NCBI GenBank assembly: GCA_028281005.1
Contig: JANQKS010000017.1
Span: forward strand, 1 to 51,257
Reading direction: 5' to 3'
Length of the DNA stretch: 51,257 bases
Source: Pseudomonadales bacterium
GTDB taxonomy: Bacteria; Pseudomonadota; Gammaproteobacteria; Pseudomonadales; Azotimanducaceae
The notes under the pieces were generated by a model, which saw only the letters and a list, made by a program, of their open reading frames with translations, was not told the origin of the DNA and searched no databases. The position numbers and the translations under genes are program-made. Below, piece after piece: positions 1 through 10,790 of the stretch. Position 1 is the stretch's first letter; each line of letters opens with the position of its first letter.

Positions 1-144
1 GCCAACGCAGCCCAGCGCACGCGCCAGTGCCTCCCAGCGGGCGTGCCATACGGCGCCTGTGGACTTCGTTGCGCCCCTTGGCAAGGTACCTACATTGCCG
101 GCGGGACGCGCCTTGCCACAGACGCCGTATGACACGCTGAGCAC
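1..144. other. Left edge, unassigned sequence upstream of amiB
   Basis: No product can be assigned. On the plus strand one frame stays open from the edge and stops at 146-148, overlapping the amiB start codon as ATGA, which would fit the end of an upstream coupled gene; tsaE is the usual neighbour in gammaproteobacteria, but the translated residues do not resemble TsaE. On the minus strand a frame reading ...GAVWHARWEALARALG... also runs off the edge and looks protein-like, so a divergent gene is an alternative. Neither can be settled without the flanking sequence. Confidence 0.2.
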
Positions 145-1497
145 ATGAGACTTATGCAGAGGCTCCCTAGCTTGCTTCCAGTTTGCGCCGCGTTTCGAGG
201 GTGGTGTGCCCTGCTGTTGCTGGCGCTGGCCCTGCCGGTCTCGGCCACCCAGCTGCAGGGTGTGCGTATGCACGAAGCACCGGACTCAACACGGGTGGTG
301 TTCGATACCGATGCCAAAGTGTCCTACAAGGTATTTACCCTGGAGAACCCGCATCGCGTTGTTGTGGATTTAGCCGGTGTGTCACCACAACCTGGTTTTG
401 ATCCGGCCGTGGCGGCGGTGGGGCGTGATCGCGTACGCAGCTTACGCGCGGCTAATCGGAACGGCGACTACCGTGTAGTCATTGATACCACCACCGCTTT
501 GCAACCCAAGGCTTTTACACTGCAGCCGATACAACCCTACGGTCATCGCCTGGTGGTGGACTTAATTGACCCGAATGGCGCTAGGCCCAATACACAGATC
601 ACCGCGCCGGCCAAAAACCGTGATGTCATCATTGCCATAGATGCCGGTCATGGCGGCGACGACCCCGGTGCGATTGGGCCTAACAAAATTTTTGAAAAAC
701 ATGTTGTGTTGCAGCTGGCGCGAAAGGTGCAGCGCCGCATCAACGCCATCGAAGGTTTTTCCGGCGTGCTGGTTCGGACCGGCGACTACTACTTGCCACA
801 CCGTAGACGGACCCAGTTGGCACGAGACAGGCGCGCTGACTTGTTTGTCTCGATCCATGCTGATGCGTTTAGGGAGGCCAATGTCAGCGGTGCTTCGGTG
901 TATACCTTGTCTGACCGCGGCGCCACCAGTGAAACGGCGGCTTGGCTGGCGGAACGCGAAAATCGAGCGGACCTGCTTGGCGGGGTAGGCGACGTGAGTT
1001 TAGACGACAAAGACCCGGTGCTCGCACACGTTCTGCTTGACCTTTCCATGGATGCCAATCGATCACAAAGCATCTCCGCGGGCGAGGCGGTGTTGGCCAA
1101 TTTGGGTAGAGTCACCAAGCTGCACAAACGCCGCGTGGAGCAAGCGGCTTTTATTGTGCTGAAGTCGCCGGACATGCCTTCCATATTGGTCGAGACCGGT
1201 TTTATCTCCAATCCCACCGAAGCGCGGCGGTTGTCCCAGGCGGAACATCAGCATAAGGTGGCTGCTGCCATCGCCGACGGTGTGGAGCAGTACATGCGCA
1301 ACAACCCACCGCCGGGTACCTTGCTTGCCGCAAACGCCGGTACCCGTCCGGAGATGCGTTACACCATTGTCCGCGGCGATACTTTATCCACCATTGCAAT
1401 GCGGTACGGGATCAGCTCGAAACTTCTCAAAACCAAGAACGGCCTGCGCAACGACAAAATTAAGGTGGGTCAGGTATTGGTTATTCCGGGCGCCTGA
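145..1497 (+). CDS. amiB: N-acetylmuramoyl-L-alanine amidase AmiB
   Basis: Periplasmic zinc amidase that cleaves the bond between N-acetylmuramic acid and the peptide stem of peptidoglycan during daughter-cell separation. The 450-residue product has a signal peptide (about 1-34, ending near PVSA), an AMIN septal-targeting domain (about 36-140), an Amidase_3 catalytic domain from about 160 and a C-terminal LysM peptidoglycan-binding domain (about 404-449, YTIVRGDTLSTIAMRYG). Zinc-site residues are visible in DAGHGGDDPG (His169), IFEKH (Glu184) and SIHADAF, and the catalytic Glu in ILVETGF. The LysM end and the position directly before mutL argue for AmiB rather than AmiA or AmiC. mutL begins within about 8 bp of the stop, so the two genes are probably cotranscribed. 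Confidence 0.95.
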   Translation: MRLMQRLPSLLPVCAAFRGWCALLLLALALPVSATQLQGVRMHEAPDSTRVVFDTDAKVSYKVFTLENPHRVVVDLAGVSPQPGFDPAVAAVGRDRVRSLRAANRNGDYRVVIDTTTALQPKAFTLQPIQPYGHRLVVDLIDPNGARPNTQITAPAKNRDVIIAIDAGHGGDDPGAIGPNKIFEKHVVLQLARKVQRRINAIEGFSGVLVRTGDYYLPHRRRTQLARDRRADLFVSIHADAFREANVSGASVYTLSDRGATSETAAWLAERENRADLLGGVGDVSLDDKDPVLAHVLLDLSMDANRSQSISAGEAVLANLGRVTKLHKRRVEQAAFIVLKSPDMPSILVETGFISNPTEARRLSQAEHQHKVAAAIADGVEQYMRNNPPPGTLLAANAGTRPEMRYTIVRGDTLSTIAMRYGISSKLLKTKNGLRNDKIKVGQVLVIPGA

Positions 1498-1504
1498 TTT
1501 GCAC

Positions 1505-3355
1505 GTGCAACCACCACCGCCGCGGGTTAAACGCCTCTCCGCCTTTGTCGCGGATCAGATTGCCGCCGGCGAGGTGGTGGAACGCCCGGCGTCCATCGTC
1601 AAAGAACTGCTGGAAAACAGCCTGGATGCCGCGGCGTCGCAGATTGATGTGCGTACAGAGCAAGGTGGTGTTGGGCTCATCTGGGTGCAGGATGACGGCC
1701 ACGGCCTGTTGCCGGAAGACCTGGAATTGGCCTTGGAACGGCACGCCACCAGCAAAATTCACGATGCTCAAGACCTGCTTGGCGTAGGCAGCCTTGGCTT
1801 CCGTGGCGAGGCGCTGGCGAGTGTGGCATCGGTGGCGCGGGTGCGCCTGAGTTCGGCCACCCGTAACGCGCAGATGGGTGCGGTGCGGGAAGTTCACGGT
1901 GGCGCCTTGGTAGAACAAGCGCCCATTGCCCATAACCCCGGTACCACGGTCGAAGTGCGGGACCTGTTTTTTAACACCCCGGCGCGGCGCAAATTCCTAA
2001 AAACAGAGCGCACCGAGATGTCGCAGATCGACCAGGTGGTGCGGCGCTTGAGTCTTGCCCACATGCAAGTCGGATTTTCCTTGCGCCAAGCGGGCAGCAA
2101 TGCCAAACAAGCCCGCGCCTTGTCATTGCCGGCCGGACGTATAGAAGAACGTTTGGGGCAGGTGCTCACCCCAGACTTCGTGGCGCAGTCGGTGGCTGTG
2201 GATGAAGCGCGTGGGGGGATGCGTTTACATGGCTGGGTGGGTTTACCACAACACCACAGGCGACTGGCTGATCAGCAGTATTTTTATGTGAACGGCAGGG
2301 CCATCCGCGACAAATTGGTCGGCCATGCGGTGCGCCAAGCGTACCGGGATGTCATGTTTCACGGTCGCCATGCGGTGTTTGTGTTGTTTTTGGAATTGCC
2401 CCAGGATGCGGTCGACGTCAATGTCCATCCGACCAAACACGAGGTGCGTTTCCGCGAATCTCGCAGCGTGCACGACTTTGTTTTTGGCAGTCTCAATCGT
2501 GCGTTACGTGAGGTGCGGCCCGCTACCGTTGACCACGACCTGAGTTCGCGGCCACCCCCAAACGGCGCGTTAGAAGAACCCAATGACTGGGCGCATAGAT
2601 CTGCGCGCGACCCGGGACGGCTGCAAGCGCCGCTTTCGCTGCCAAGTTCAAGTGGGACGTACGCGGGGGTTAAGCCGTCCGACGCTCCGGGTGGCTTAGC
2701 CCAACTGGTAGCAGAGCAGTCACCAGGCTGGGCACAGCCTGGGCCATCCGACCCCGCGCATGATGCGGCCGATGCACCCATGGGATATGCCTTGGGTCAG
2801 CTGCATGGTGTCTACATTCTGGCGCAGAATTCTGCAGGTTTGGTGATTGTGGACATGCACGCGGCGCACGAACGCATCACTTATGAAAAACTCAAGCAGC
2901 AGTTTGCGGCCGCGGATATTCCGCGACAGCGGTTGCTGGTGCCGATAGGTATGGATGTGACGGCCGCGGAAGCGGATCTGGTTGAAGAGATGGCCAGCGA
3001 ACTTGCAGCGGCTGGCCTCGTGATCGAGCGCACAGGTGTGCAAAGCGTCAGCCTGCGCGAAGTCCCGGCGTTGCTCAGCAATCAGGATTTGCATGCCATG
3101 TTGCGTGATTTCTTGGCTGAGCTGATGGCCTACGGCAGCAGTGATCGGCTGCAGCGGGGGCAGTTCGATTTGTTGGGGAGCATCGCCTGTCATGGTTCAG
3201 TGCGCGCCAATCGTAATTTGACCTTAACGGAGATGAACGCCCTGCTGCGCGCCATGGAAACCACGGAAAACGCAGGCCTGTGCACCCACGGTCGCCCCAC
3301 CTATCACGTGCGTTCCATGGATGAGCTCGATCAGCTGTTTTATCGAGGCCAATAA
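1505..3355 (+). CDS. mutL: DNA mismatch repair protein MutL
   Basis: ATPase that links MutS mismatch recognition to strand incision. The N-terminal GHKL ATPase shows ELLENSLDA, QDDGHG and GFRGEALASV; a low-complexity linker spans roughly the middle third; the C-terminal dimerisation domain carries DMHAAHERITYE, close to the DQHA(X)2E(X)4E nuclease motif of endonuclease-type MutL but with Met in place of Gln, as in some pseudomonads, so nicking activity is plausible without MutH. The open frame extends back to 1280 inside amiB, but homology begins at RVKRLSAFVADQIAAGE. I chose GTG at 1505, just after the amiB stop; TTG at 1499 is an alternative. Neither has a strong ribosome binding site, which suggests coupling to amiB. 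Predicted 616 residues, normal for the family. Confidence 0.93.
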   Translation: MQPPPPRVKRLSAFVADQIAAGEVVERPASIVKELLENSLDAAASQIDVRTEQGGVGLIWVQDDGHGLLPEDLELALERHATSKIHDAQDLLGVGSLGFRGEALASVASVARVRLSSATRNAQMGAVREVHGGALVEQAPIAHNPGTTVEVRDLFFNTPARRKFLKTERTEMSQIDQVVRRLSLAHMQVGFSLRQAGSNAKQARALSLPAGRIEERLGQVLTPDFVAQSVAVDEARGGMRLHGWVGLPQHHRRLADQQYFYVNGRAIRDKLVGHAVRQAYRDVMFHGRHAVFVLFLELPQDAVDVNVHPTKHEVRFRESRSVHDFVFGSLNRALREVRPATVDHDLSSRPPPNGALEEPNDWAHRSARDPGRLQAPLSLPSSSGTYAGVKPSDAPGGLAQLVAEQSPGWAQPGPSDPAHDAADAPMGYALGQLHGVYILAQNSAGLVIVDMHAAHERITYEKLKQQFAAADIPRQRLLVPIGMDVTAAEADLVEEMASELAAAGLVIERTGVQSVSLREVPALLSNQDLHAMLRDFLAELMAYGSSDRLQRGQFDLLGSIACHGSVRANRNLTLTEMNALLRAMETTENAGLCTHGRPTYHVRSMDELDQLFYRGQ

Positions 3356-3369
3356 ACACGTAAACAAAA

Positions 3370-4344
3370 ATGGTAGCGCACGCATCATCACGAGAGATTG
3401 TGTTGGTCACCGGACCCACTGCCGTTGGCAAAACGGACGTGGCTTGTGCCCTGGCCGACGAACTGGGCGGTGAGCAACAGATCAGTTTGATCAGTGTGGA
3501 CTCTGCCATGGTGTACCGCGGCATGGATATCGGTTCCGCCAAACCTTCCGAGGCAGACCTGCAACGTTATCCACATGCCTTAATCGATATACGCGAACCC
3601 GAAGATACCTACACCGCCGCGGACTTTGTGGCGGATGCGGATCGCTACGTCATACAAGCCTTCGCAGACGGAAAACTGCCCATTTTAGTAGGTGGCACCA
3701 TGCTCTACGCTAAGCGGTTTATCGAAGGCATAGCGCATTTACCGTCGGCAGACCCCAAATTGCGAGAATCCCTTGCGCAGCAACTTGCAGACCAAGGCGG
3801 CGATGCTCTGCATGCGCAATTGGCCGCGCTTGACCCAACCGCAGCGGCCAAAATCCACCCCAACAACCCACAGCGTCTGCTGCGGGCGCTGGAAGTTGTA
3901 CACCTTACCGGGCGCGCTTTGAGTGACCAATGGCAGGAACTTAACGGCCGCCCGGCAGTCGAAAGATTAGACGCCGAGGTGAACGTTTATGCGGTGCTGC
4001 CGGATAACCGGCAAGCACTGCATGAACGCATCGCGCAGCGCTTTGATGTCATGCTCAACAGCGGATTTGTTGACGAGCTCAAGAGATTACAGGCGCGCCC
4101 GCAATTCAGCCGCGATTTACCCTCGATGCGCGCGGTGGGTTATCGCCAAGGTATGGCGTATTTGGCCGGTGAGGTGGATGTGGACGGGTTTCGCGAAAGC
4201 GCGGTAACCGCCACGCGGCGCTTGGCCAAGCGGCAGCTCACCTGGCTACGCAGCTGGCCGGATTTGCAGGCATTGACGTGGGACAACCCAGTCAAGCTGG
4301 CGCGGCAGATTTTGCGGCGTCAGCCAGCAACCGCGCCGCGGTAG
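3370..4344 (+). CDS. miaA: tRNA dimethylallyltransferase MiaA
   Basis: Transfers the dimethylallyl group of DMAPP to N6 of A37 in tRNAs that read UNN codons, the first step of ms2i6A formation. The 324-residue protein has the P-loop GPTAVGKTDVA near the N-terminus, the substrate motif DSAMVYRGMDIGSAKPS, and PSMRAVGYRQ in the C-terminal half. It starts 14 bp after the mutL stop and precedes hfq, the standard amiB-mutL-miaA-hfq order. The length is typical and there is no sign of damage. Confidence 0.96.
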   Translation: MVAHASSREIVLVTGPTAVGKTDVACALADELGGEQQISLISVDSAMVYRGMDIGSAKPSEADLQRYPHALIDIREPEDTYTAADFVADADRYVIQAFADGKLPILVGGTMLYAKRFIEGIAHLPSADPKLRESLAQQLADQGGDALHAQLAALDPTAAAKIHPNNPQRLLRALEVVHLTGRALSDQWQELNGRPAVERLDAEVNVYAVLPDNRQALHERIAQRFDVMLNSGFVDELKRLQARPQFSRDLPSMRAVGYRQGMAYLAGEVDVDGFRESAVTATRRLAKRQLTWLRSWPDLQALTWDNPVKLARQILRRQPATAPR

Positions 4345-4486
4345 CCGCTCGAAACAGGATGCGTTGGCTTGCATTACGCAAGCTGAGCATACGTGGTAGG
4401 CTTGCCCGGCAGCGTCTTTAGAACAATAACTGGCTTTTTTTACGTAGCCAGACTTAGAAGACGCCAAGCCGATAAAGGAGACTGCA

Positions 4487-4723
4487 ATGTCAAAAGGGCA
4501 CAGCTTACAAGACCCTTATCTCAATGCACTACGCAAGGAGCGGGTACCGGTATCGATCTATCTGGTTAACGGCATTAAATTGCAGGGTCAGATCGAATCG
4601 TTTGATCAATTTGTCGTGCTGCTGAAAAACTCAGTCAGCCAGATGGTCTACAAACACGCCATCTCCACCATTGTCCCGGCGCGCAATGTAAAGCTCGCCC
4701 CAAGTGGCAGCGAACAGGAATAG
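4487..4723 (+). CDS. hfq: RNA chaperone Hfq
   Basis: Hexameric Sm-like RNA chaperone that pairs small RNAs with mRNAs. The 78-residue protein contains Sm1 ([20 protein letters not shown]) and Sm2 with the [10 protein letters not shown] signature that builds the proximal RNA-binding face. The C-terminal tail after about residue 70 is short and acidic (APSGSEQE), as in many gammaproteobacteria outside the enterics. An AAAGGAG ribosome binding site lies just upstream. The 142-bp gap after miaA holds a hairpin with a T-rich loop (4430-4451) and a weak TTGCCC-N17-AATAAC promoter-like pair (4402-4430), so hfq may have its own promoter as in E. coli. Confidence 0.97.
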   Translation: MSKGHSLQDPYLNALRKERVPVSIYLVNGIKLQGQIESFDQFVVLLKNSVSQMVYKHAISTIVPARNVKLAPSGSEQE

Positions 4724-4832
4724 CTCGTCAGCAAACTTTTTGAACCGCTGCGATTTGGGTCGGGAGCGCTCGTAGATAGGCGTCGGTTTTACTGACTTGA
4801 ATTTTGGACCCAGAACTCGCACATAAGTAGTT

Positions 4833-6143
4833 ATGTTGTTTGAACGCCCAGAAGCCGGCCGTCATGCGGTGATACTGCATGTAGAATTGCATGGCCAGGC
4901 TAACCCAGACTTAGGTGAATTTGCTGAACTGGCCGGTTCGGCGGAGATGGATGTGGTGGATACGGTGTCTGCACACCGCGACCAGCCACAGCCGCGGACC
5001 TATGTGGGTTCAGGCAAGGTAGCCGAAGTGCGTGAAGTGCTGCGCGCCGCTCAGGCTGATTTGCTGTTGATCAACCACGAACTGACAGCGGGCCAACAGC
5101 GGAATTTGGAAAGAGATTTAAACTGCCGGGTGATTACCCGTACCGAGCTGATCCTCACCATCTTTGCTGACCGCGCACGCAGTCACGAAGGCCAGTTGCA
5201 AGTGGAGTTGGCACAGCTCAAACACGCACAAACGCGACTGGTTCGGGGCTGGACTCACCTGGATCGCCAGAAGGGCGGGATAGGGCTGCGCGGCGCGGGT
5301 GAAAAACAGATCGAACTCGACCAACGCATGTTAGGTGAGCGCATCAAGGCCACCGAAAAGAAGCTCACCACCGTCAGCAAGCGACGCACCCAGAACCGGC
5401 GCGGACGCAACCGCAGGGGCACTCCGACGGTGACGCTGGTGGGGTATACCAATGCAGGTAAGTCGACCTTATTTAACAAAATGACCAACGCAGACGTATA
5501 CGCGGAGGACCAGCTGTTTGCAACGTTGGATCCCACCATGCGCCGCATCGAGGTGCCCGGCATCCGTGATGCGGTGTTGGCGGATACGGTAGGGTTTGTC
5601 AGTTTATTACCACACGCGTTAGTTGAGGCGTTTAAAGCAACTCTCGAAGAGGTGGTGCATGCAGACTTATTACTGCACGTCGTGGATGCTGCTGATCCGT
5701 TGAAAGATGAACGTATGCAACAAGTTCGCGATGTGCTGCGGGAGATCGGGGCGCAGGACGTACCAGAGCTGTTGGTGTTTAACAAAGTTGACTTGCTCAG
5801 CGACACAGCGCTTGGCGCGGGATGCCTGGTTGATTGCCCGCAGTCAGGGGTGTACCCGGTGAGCGCGCTGAATGGTAGTGGCATTGCGGCGCTGATTGAC
5901 GGTATAGCGGATGCATTAGGCGTCGCTGCGCCCCATGAAGTGGTGCTGGATTCCAGCGATGGCCGCACGCGCGCGTGGTTGTATCGCTCCGGCGCGGTAC
6001 TCGAAGAACAAACGATGGAAGACGGTAGTCTTCATCTTACGTTACAGGCGGACGACGCCTTGCTGGCGCAGTTGCAACAGTCCGATGATGTTGTGTTGCA
6101 CCGCAATGACGGCGTCCATAAAATTTCAACAATTACGAACTGA
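4833..6143 (+). CDS. hflX: Ribosome-associated GTPase HflX
   Basis: GTPase that binds the 50S subunit and splits stalled 70S ribosomes under stress. The 436-residue protein has an N-terminal HflX domain (about 20-190, including a GPGE-like RGAGEKQIELDQR region), then a G domain with G1 GYTNAGKST, G3 DTVGF and G4 NKVD, and a C-terminal beta-rich domain. It follows hfq after 109 bp and precedes hflK by 68 bp, so it belongs to the hfq-hflX-hflKC group. ATG at 4833 has little Shine-Dalgarno signal but fits the family N-terminus. Confidence 0.95.
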   Translation: MLFERPEAGRHAVILHVELHGQANPDLGEFAELAGSAEMDVVDTVSAHRDQPQPRTYVGSGKVAEVREVLRAAQADLLLINHELTAGQQRNLERDLNCRVITRTELILTIFADRARSHEGQLQVELAQLKHAQTRLVRGWTHLDRQKGGIGLRGAGEKQIELDQRMLGERIKATEKKLTTVSKRRTQNRRGRNRRGTPTVTLVGYTNAGKSTLFNKMTNADVYAEDQLFATLDPTMRRIEVPGIRDAVLADTVGFVSLLPHALVEAFKATLEEVVHADLLLHVVDAADPLKDERMQQVRDVLREIGAQDVPELLVFNKVDLLSDTALGAGCLVDCPQSGVYPVSALNGSGIAALIDGIADALGVAAPHEVVLDSSDGRTRAWLYRSGAVLEEQTMEDGSLHLTLQADDALLAQLQQSDDVVLHRNDGVHKISTITN

Positions 6144-6211
6144 TTCGTGGAACTTATGTGCAAACTAGCTGCACTAAAGCGGATCGGTAACGACATGTTT
6201 GGAGAAAGTTA

Positions 6212-7357
6212 ATGGCGTGGAATGAGCCAGGTGGCGGTGACAACAAAGACCCGTGGGGTAACCGCGGTGATCAAGGGCCACCAGATCTGGATGAGGCAAT
6301 TCGCAAGCTGCAAGCTCAGTTGTCCGGTATTTTTGGTGGCAAAGGCGGCAGTGATGGCGGCGGCGGTGGTGGTGCCACCATCTCCGGCGGTGTGTTGGGT
6401 TTGGTCGCATTTGCGCTGTTGGCCGTCTATGCCTTTGCCGGTATCTACCAGGTGGACCAGCAGGAACGTGGGGTGGTGTTTCGTTTTGGCGCGGCACTGG
6501 AAGGGTTACGTGAACCCGGGCTGCATTGGAACCCGCCCTTTATCGACGAAGTGCAGTTGGTGAATGTCACTCAGGTGCGCTCTCACAGCCACCAGGCGCT
6601 GATGTTGACCGAAGATGAAAACATCGTTGATGTGAGCATGACTGTGCAGTGGGTGGTAGACGACGCGTTAAATTTCTTGGTTGAGGTCAGAAGTCCGGAG
6701 TTGAGTCTGGACCAGGCGGCAGAGAGTGCATTGCGTCATGTGGTGGGTAGCGCCTCGATGGACGAAGTCATCACCGACGGCCGTGAGGCGATTGCTGCGG
6801 AAGTACAGACACGCCTGCAGCGCTACTTGAGCAGTTACGGCACCGGCATTTTTGTGCGCAAAGTCAACATTGATCGCTCGGCGCCTCCCGCGCAGGTGGC
6901 TGATGCCTTCAACGACGTACAAAAAGCCTTGGAGGATCGACAGCGTTTCATTAACCAAGCCACTGCATACCAACAGCAGGTGGTGCCGGAAGCGCGCGGT
7001 CGTGCGCAAAGGCAGATAGAAGAAGCAAACGCCTACCGCGACCAGGTTGTGGCAAGAGCGACTGGTGAGGCCCAGCGCTTTGAGAAGCTCTTGGCGGAGT
7101 ACCAACAGGCGGAAAGAGTCACGCGTGATCGCCTTTACATTGATGCCATAGAGTCCGTGCTGAGCAATGCCAGCAAAATCATGGTGAACGTCGAAGGCAG
7201 TAATAACATGATGTATTTACCGCTGGATCAGCTGACTCGCCGCTCTGGTGAAGGAGGCATTCAAATTGATCAATCCGCGGTTGATCAAGCGGTGGAGCGT
7301 ATCCTGCGCGAAGTTAACGCCGCGCGTTCAAACAACTCGCGCATACGCGGTAACTAG
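6212..7357 (+). CDS. hflK: FtsH protease modulator HflK
   Basis: Inner-membrane SPFH/prohibitin protein that with HflC forms a large periplasmic cage around the FtsH protease and limits its access to membrane substrates. The 381-residue protein starts with the HflK-specific polar stretch MAWNEPGGGDNKDPWG, followed by a Gly-rich linker, one membrane helix (about 68-88, GLVAFALLAVYAFAGIYQV) and an SPFH domain beginning VDQQERGVVFRFG, then a long coiled-coil (YQQQVVPEARGRAQRQIEEANAYRD). It lies 9 bp upstream of hflC, so the two subunits are cotranslated. An AAAG-rich site (ggagaaagtta) precedes the ATG. Confidence 0.96.
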   Translation: MAWNEPGGGDNKDPWGNRGDQGPPDLDEAIRKLQAQLSGIFGGKGGSDGGGGGGATISGGVLGLVAFALLAVYAFAGIYQVDQQERGVVFRFGAALEGLREPGLHWNPPFIDEVQLVNVTQVRSHSHQALMLTEDENIVDVSMTVQWVVDDALNFLVEVRSPELSLDQAAESALRHVVGSASMDEVITDGREAIAAEVQTRLQRYLSSYGTGIFVRKVNIDRSAPPAQVADAFNDVQKALEDRQRFINQATAYQQQVVPEARGRAQRQIEEANAYRDQVVARATGEAQRFEKLLAEYQQAERVTRDRLYIDAIESVLSNASKIMVNVEGSNNMMYLPLDQLTRRSGEGGIQIDQSAVDQAVERILREVNAARSNNSRIRGN

Positions 7358-7366
7358 GAGAACAAC

Positions 7367-8230
7367 ATGTCAGCTAAAACACTTGTAGGTTTGGTGATTA
7401 TTCTGGTGGCGGTTGGGCTGGCCAGCCAAGCGCTGTTCCGAGTGCAAGAAACCGAGCGCGCCATCTTGTTGCAGTTTGGTAATTTGGTACAGAGCGACTT
7501 AGATCCCGGTTTGCACTTTAAGCTGCCCATCGCGCAGGAAGCCAAAAAGTTTGATGCGCGGGTATTAACCTTAGATTCAAATCCAGAGACGTACTACACG
7601 CTGGAGAAAAAGCCGCTGATCGTGGACTCCTTTGTTAAATGGAAAGTATCTGATGTTGCTTCTTTTTACGAAAGCGCGTCATTTGATATTCGCCGCGCCG
7701 AGCGGTTGCTGCAGGAACGGGTCAACGAAGGTTTGCGCAACCAGATCAGCCGCCGTGACATGCATGAAGTGGTGTCTGGTGAGCGCGATCAGCTCATGGA
7801 GGAACTTCGCGGAGATCTAGACGGCGTTATGCGCGGTTATGGCGTGGAAGTAGTAGACGTGCGTGTCAAAAGGATTGATTTGCCAGTGGAAGTGTCTTCT
7901 TCCGTATACGATCGCATGAACTCTGAACGTGAAATTGAGGCACGGCAGTATCGCGCTGAAGGCCAAGAACAAGCACTGGCGATTCGTGCCGGCGCAGACC
8001 GTGAAGCGGTGGTGATCGAAGCCGAGGCCTATCGGGAAAGTGAAAAGATCCGCGGTGATGGCGACGCCGAGTCCGCTGCCACTTACGCATCAGCGTTTGA
8101 GCGTGATCCGGATTTCTATGAGTTTTACCGCAGCATCAACGCTTACGTAAACGTATTTGGCGATAAAGGCGATCTGATGGTGCTGGATCCGAACAGTGAG
8201 TTTTTTAAGTATCTAGAGAGCGACGGCTGA
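7367..8230 (+). CDS. hflC: FtsH protease modulator HflC
   Basis: Partner of HflK in the membrane complex that regulates FtsH. The 287-residue protein has one N-terminal membrane helix (about 4-22), then an SPFH domain (VQETERAILLQFGNLV, DLDPGLHFKLP) and a helical region with EIEARQYRAEGQEQA. It is preceded by a clear AGGAG site ending at the hflK stop. Length and motif order are normal. Confidence 0.96.
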   Translation: MSAKTLVGLVIILVAVGLASQALFRVQETERAILLQFGNLVQSDLDPGLHFKLPIAQEAKKFDARVLTLDSNPETYYTLEKKPLIVDSFVKWKVSDVASFYESASFDIRRAERLLQERVNEGLRNQISRRDMHEVVSGERDQLMEELRGDLDGVMRGYGVEVVDVRVKRIDLPVEVSSSVYDRMNSEREIEARQYRAEGQEQALAIRAGADREAVVIEAEAYRESEKIRGDGDAESAATYASAFERDPDFYEFYRSINAYVNVFGDKGDLMVLDPNSEFFKYLESDG

Positions 8231-8280
8231 GCCAAAGCCGGGTAGAATCGCGCTTGATCGCGAACTGCTAGAACACCCTC

Positions 8281-9462
8281 ATGAGAACACACTGGCGCCT
8301 GCCGCGTGGCGTGGACGAATTGCTCCCGCCTGCGGCATGGGAACTCGAACTGCTGCGACGAAAAGTGCTCGACGTTTTTGTCAGCTGGGGGTTCGAGTAC
8401 GTTGAGCCGCCTGTTATCGAATATCTAGAATCGCTGCTGGTGGGCAGCGGTGAAGACTTGGATCTGCAGACGTTAAAGGTCGTGGATCAGGTCAGCGGCA
8501 AGCAACTTGGCGTGCGTGCGGATATGACCTCCCAAGCGGTGCGTATTGATGCGCACAGTTTGGTGACCGACGATGTCCAGCGTTTGTGTTACGCCGGTCC
8601 GGTGGTTTTTGCCAATCCACAAATTGCCATGACCTCGCGCGTGCCCTACAAAGCCGGTGCGGAAATTTTTGGTGCCGCGAGCATCGACGCGGACGCTGAA
8701 GTGGTTGGCCTCATGCTGGAAACCATGGCTACCGCTGATATCGCGGAACCGGTGCTGTTGCTTGGCCACATGGGTATTTACCATGGTTTGGTCGATGCTT
8801 TGTTAGAGCAAGGCGTATTGCAGCCTGAAGATGAACGTGAGTTGTTCCTCTGTGTACAACGCAAATCTCAGTCAGACATTGCCGCGCTTTTATCTCCCTC
8901 TGTGTTAACCGACATGATGGTGGCGTTACCTAATTTAATGGGGGATGCCAACGTATTGGACGCTGCGCGGGTGAAGTTAGGCGCGGCTCCTGCTGCGGTG
9001 CTTGCCGCCATTGACCAATTACAAGAGCTGGTGAGTTTAGTAGCACAACACAATCAAGGTGGGGTGCGCGTGGATGTGTCTGAATTGTCGGGGTACGGCT
9101 ACCACAACGGGCCGGTGTATGCGGTTTATCATCCCCAACACGGGCAAGCTTTGGCGCAAGGTGGCCGCTACGATGGGGTCGGAGAGGTGTTTGGCCGCAG
9201 TCGGCCTGCCACCGGCTTTGACGTCAACCTCAAGGCGCTGATCGGCGCGCATAGTGAGCCGGGCAATATTTTTGCACCCTACGTGGATGATGCCGACCGC
9301 CCAGGGTTGGCCCAAGCGGTGGCTGCGTTGCGGGCACAAGGTGAGCGCGTGTGTTTTGCGCTAAGTCCTGACGAACAACCGGCAGCGACGTGCCGCGGTA
9401 TGTTGCGCTGGGCGGATGGACAGTGGCACGTGGTAGACATCAACCAGGCACAAACGACATAG
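8281..9462 (+). CDS. hisZ: ATP phosphoribosyltransferase regulatory subunit HisZ
   Basis: HisS-like regulatory subunit that activates the short-form HisG, the first and feedback-controlled enzyme of histidine biosynthesis. The 393-residue product resembles a class II tRNA-synthetase core (WRLPRGVDELLPPAAWELELLRRKVLDVF, LRVRADMT-like LGVRADMTSQAVRID) but lacks the anticodon-binding domain of HisRS. Its position between hflC and purA is the usual gammaproteobacterial location. It implies a short-form HisG elsewhere in the genome. Confidence 0.93.
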   Translation: MRTHWRLPRGVDELLPPAAWELELLRRKVLDVFVSWGFEYVEPPVIEYLESLLVGSGEDLDLQTLKVVDQVSGKQLGVRADMTSQAVRIDAHSLVTDDVQRLCYAGPVVFANPQIAMTSRVPYKAGAEIFGAASIDADAEVVGLMLETMATADIAEPVLLLGHMGIYHGLVDALLEQGVLQPEDERELFLCVQRKSQSDIAALLSPSVLTDMMVALPNLMGDANVLDAARVKLGAAPAAVLAAIDQLQELVSLVAQHNQGGVRVDVSELSGYGYHNGPVYAVYHPQHGQALAQGGRYDGVGEVFGRSRPATGFDVNLKALIGAHSEPGNIFAPYVDDADRPGLAQAVAALRAQGERVCFALSPDEQPAATCRGMLRWADGQWHVVDINQAQTT

Positions 9463-9468
9463 ACCTAG

Positions 9469-10779
<1,311 letters not shown>

Positions 10780-10790
10780 CGAGGTTTGTC

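Noticed and set aside
1280-1504. N-terminal extension of MutL into amiB
   Set aside because: The 75 extra residues have no MutL character and lie within the amiB LysM coding sequence.
5255-5968. 237-residue minus-strand frame opposite hflX
   Set aside because: A shadow of the hflX GTPase domain, with Ser/Thr/Arg-rich composition typical of antisense frames.
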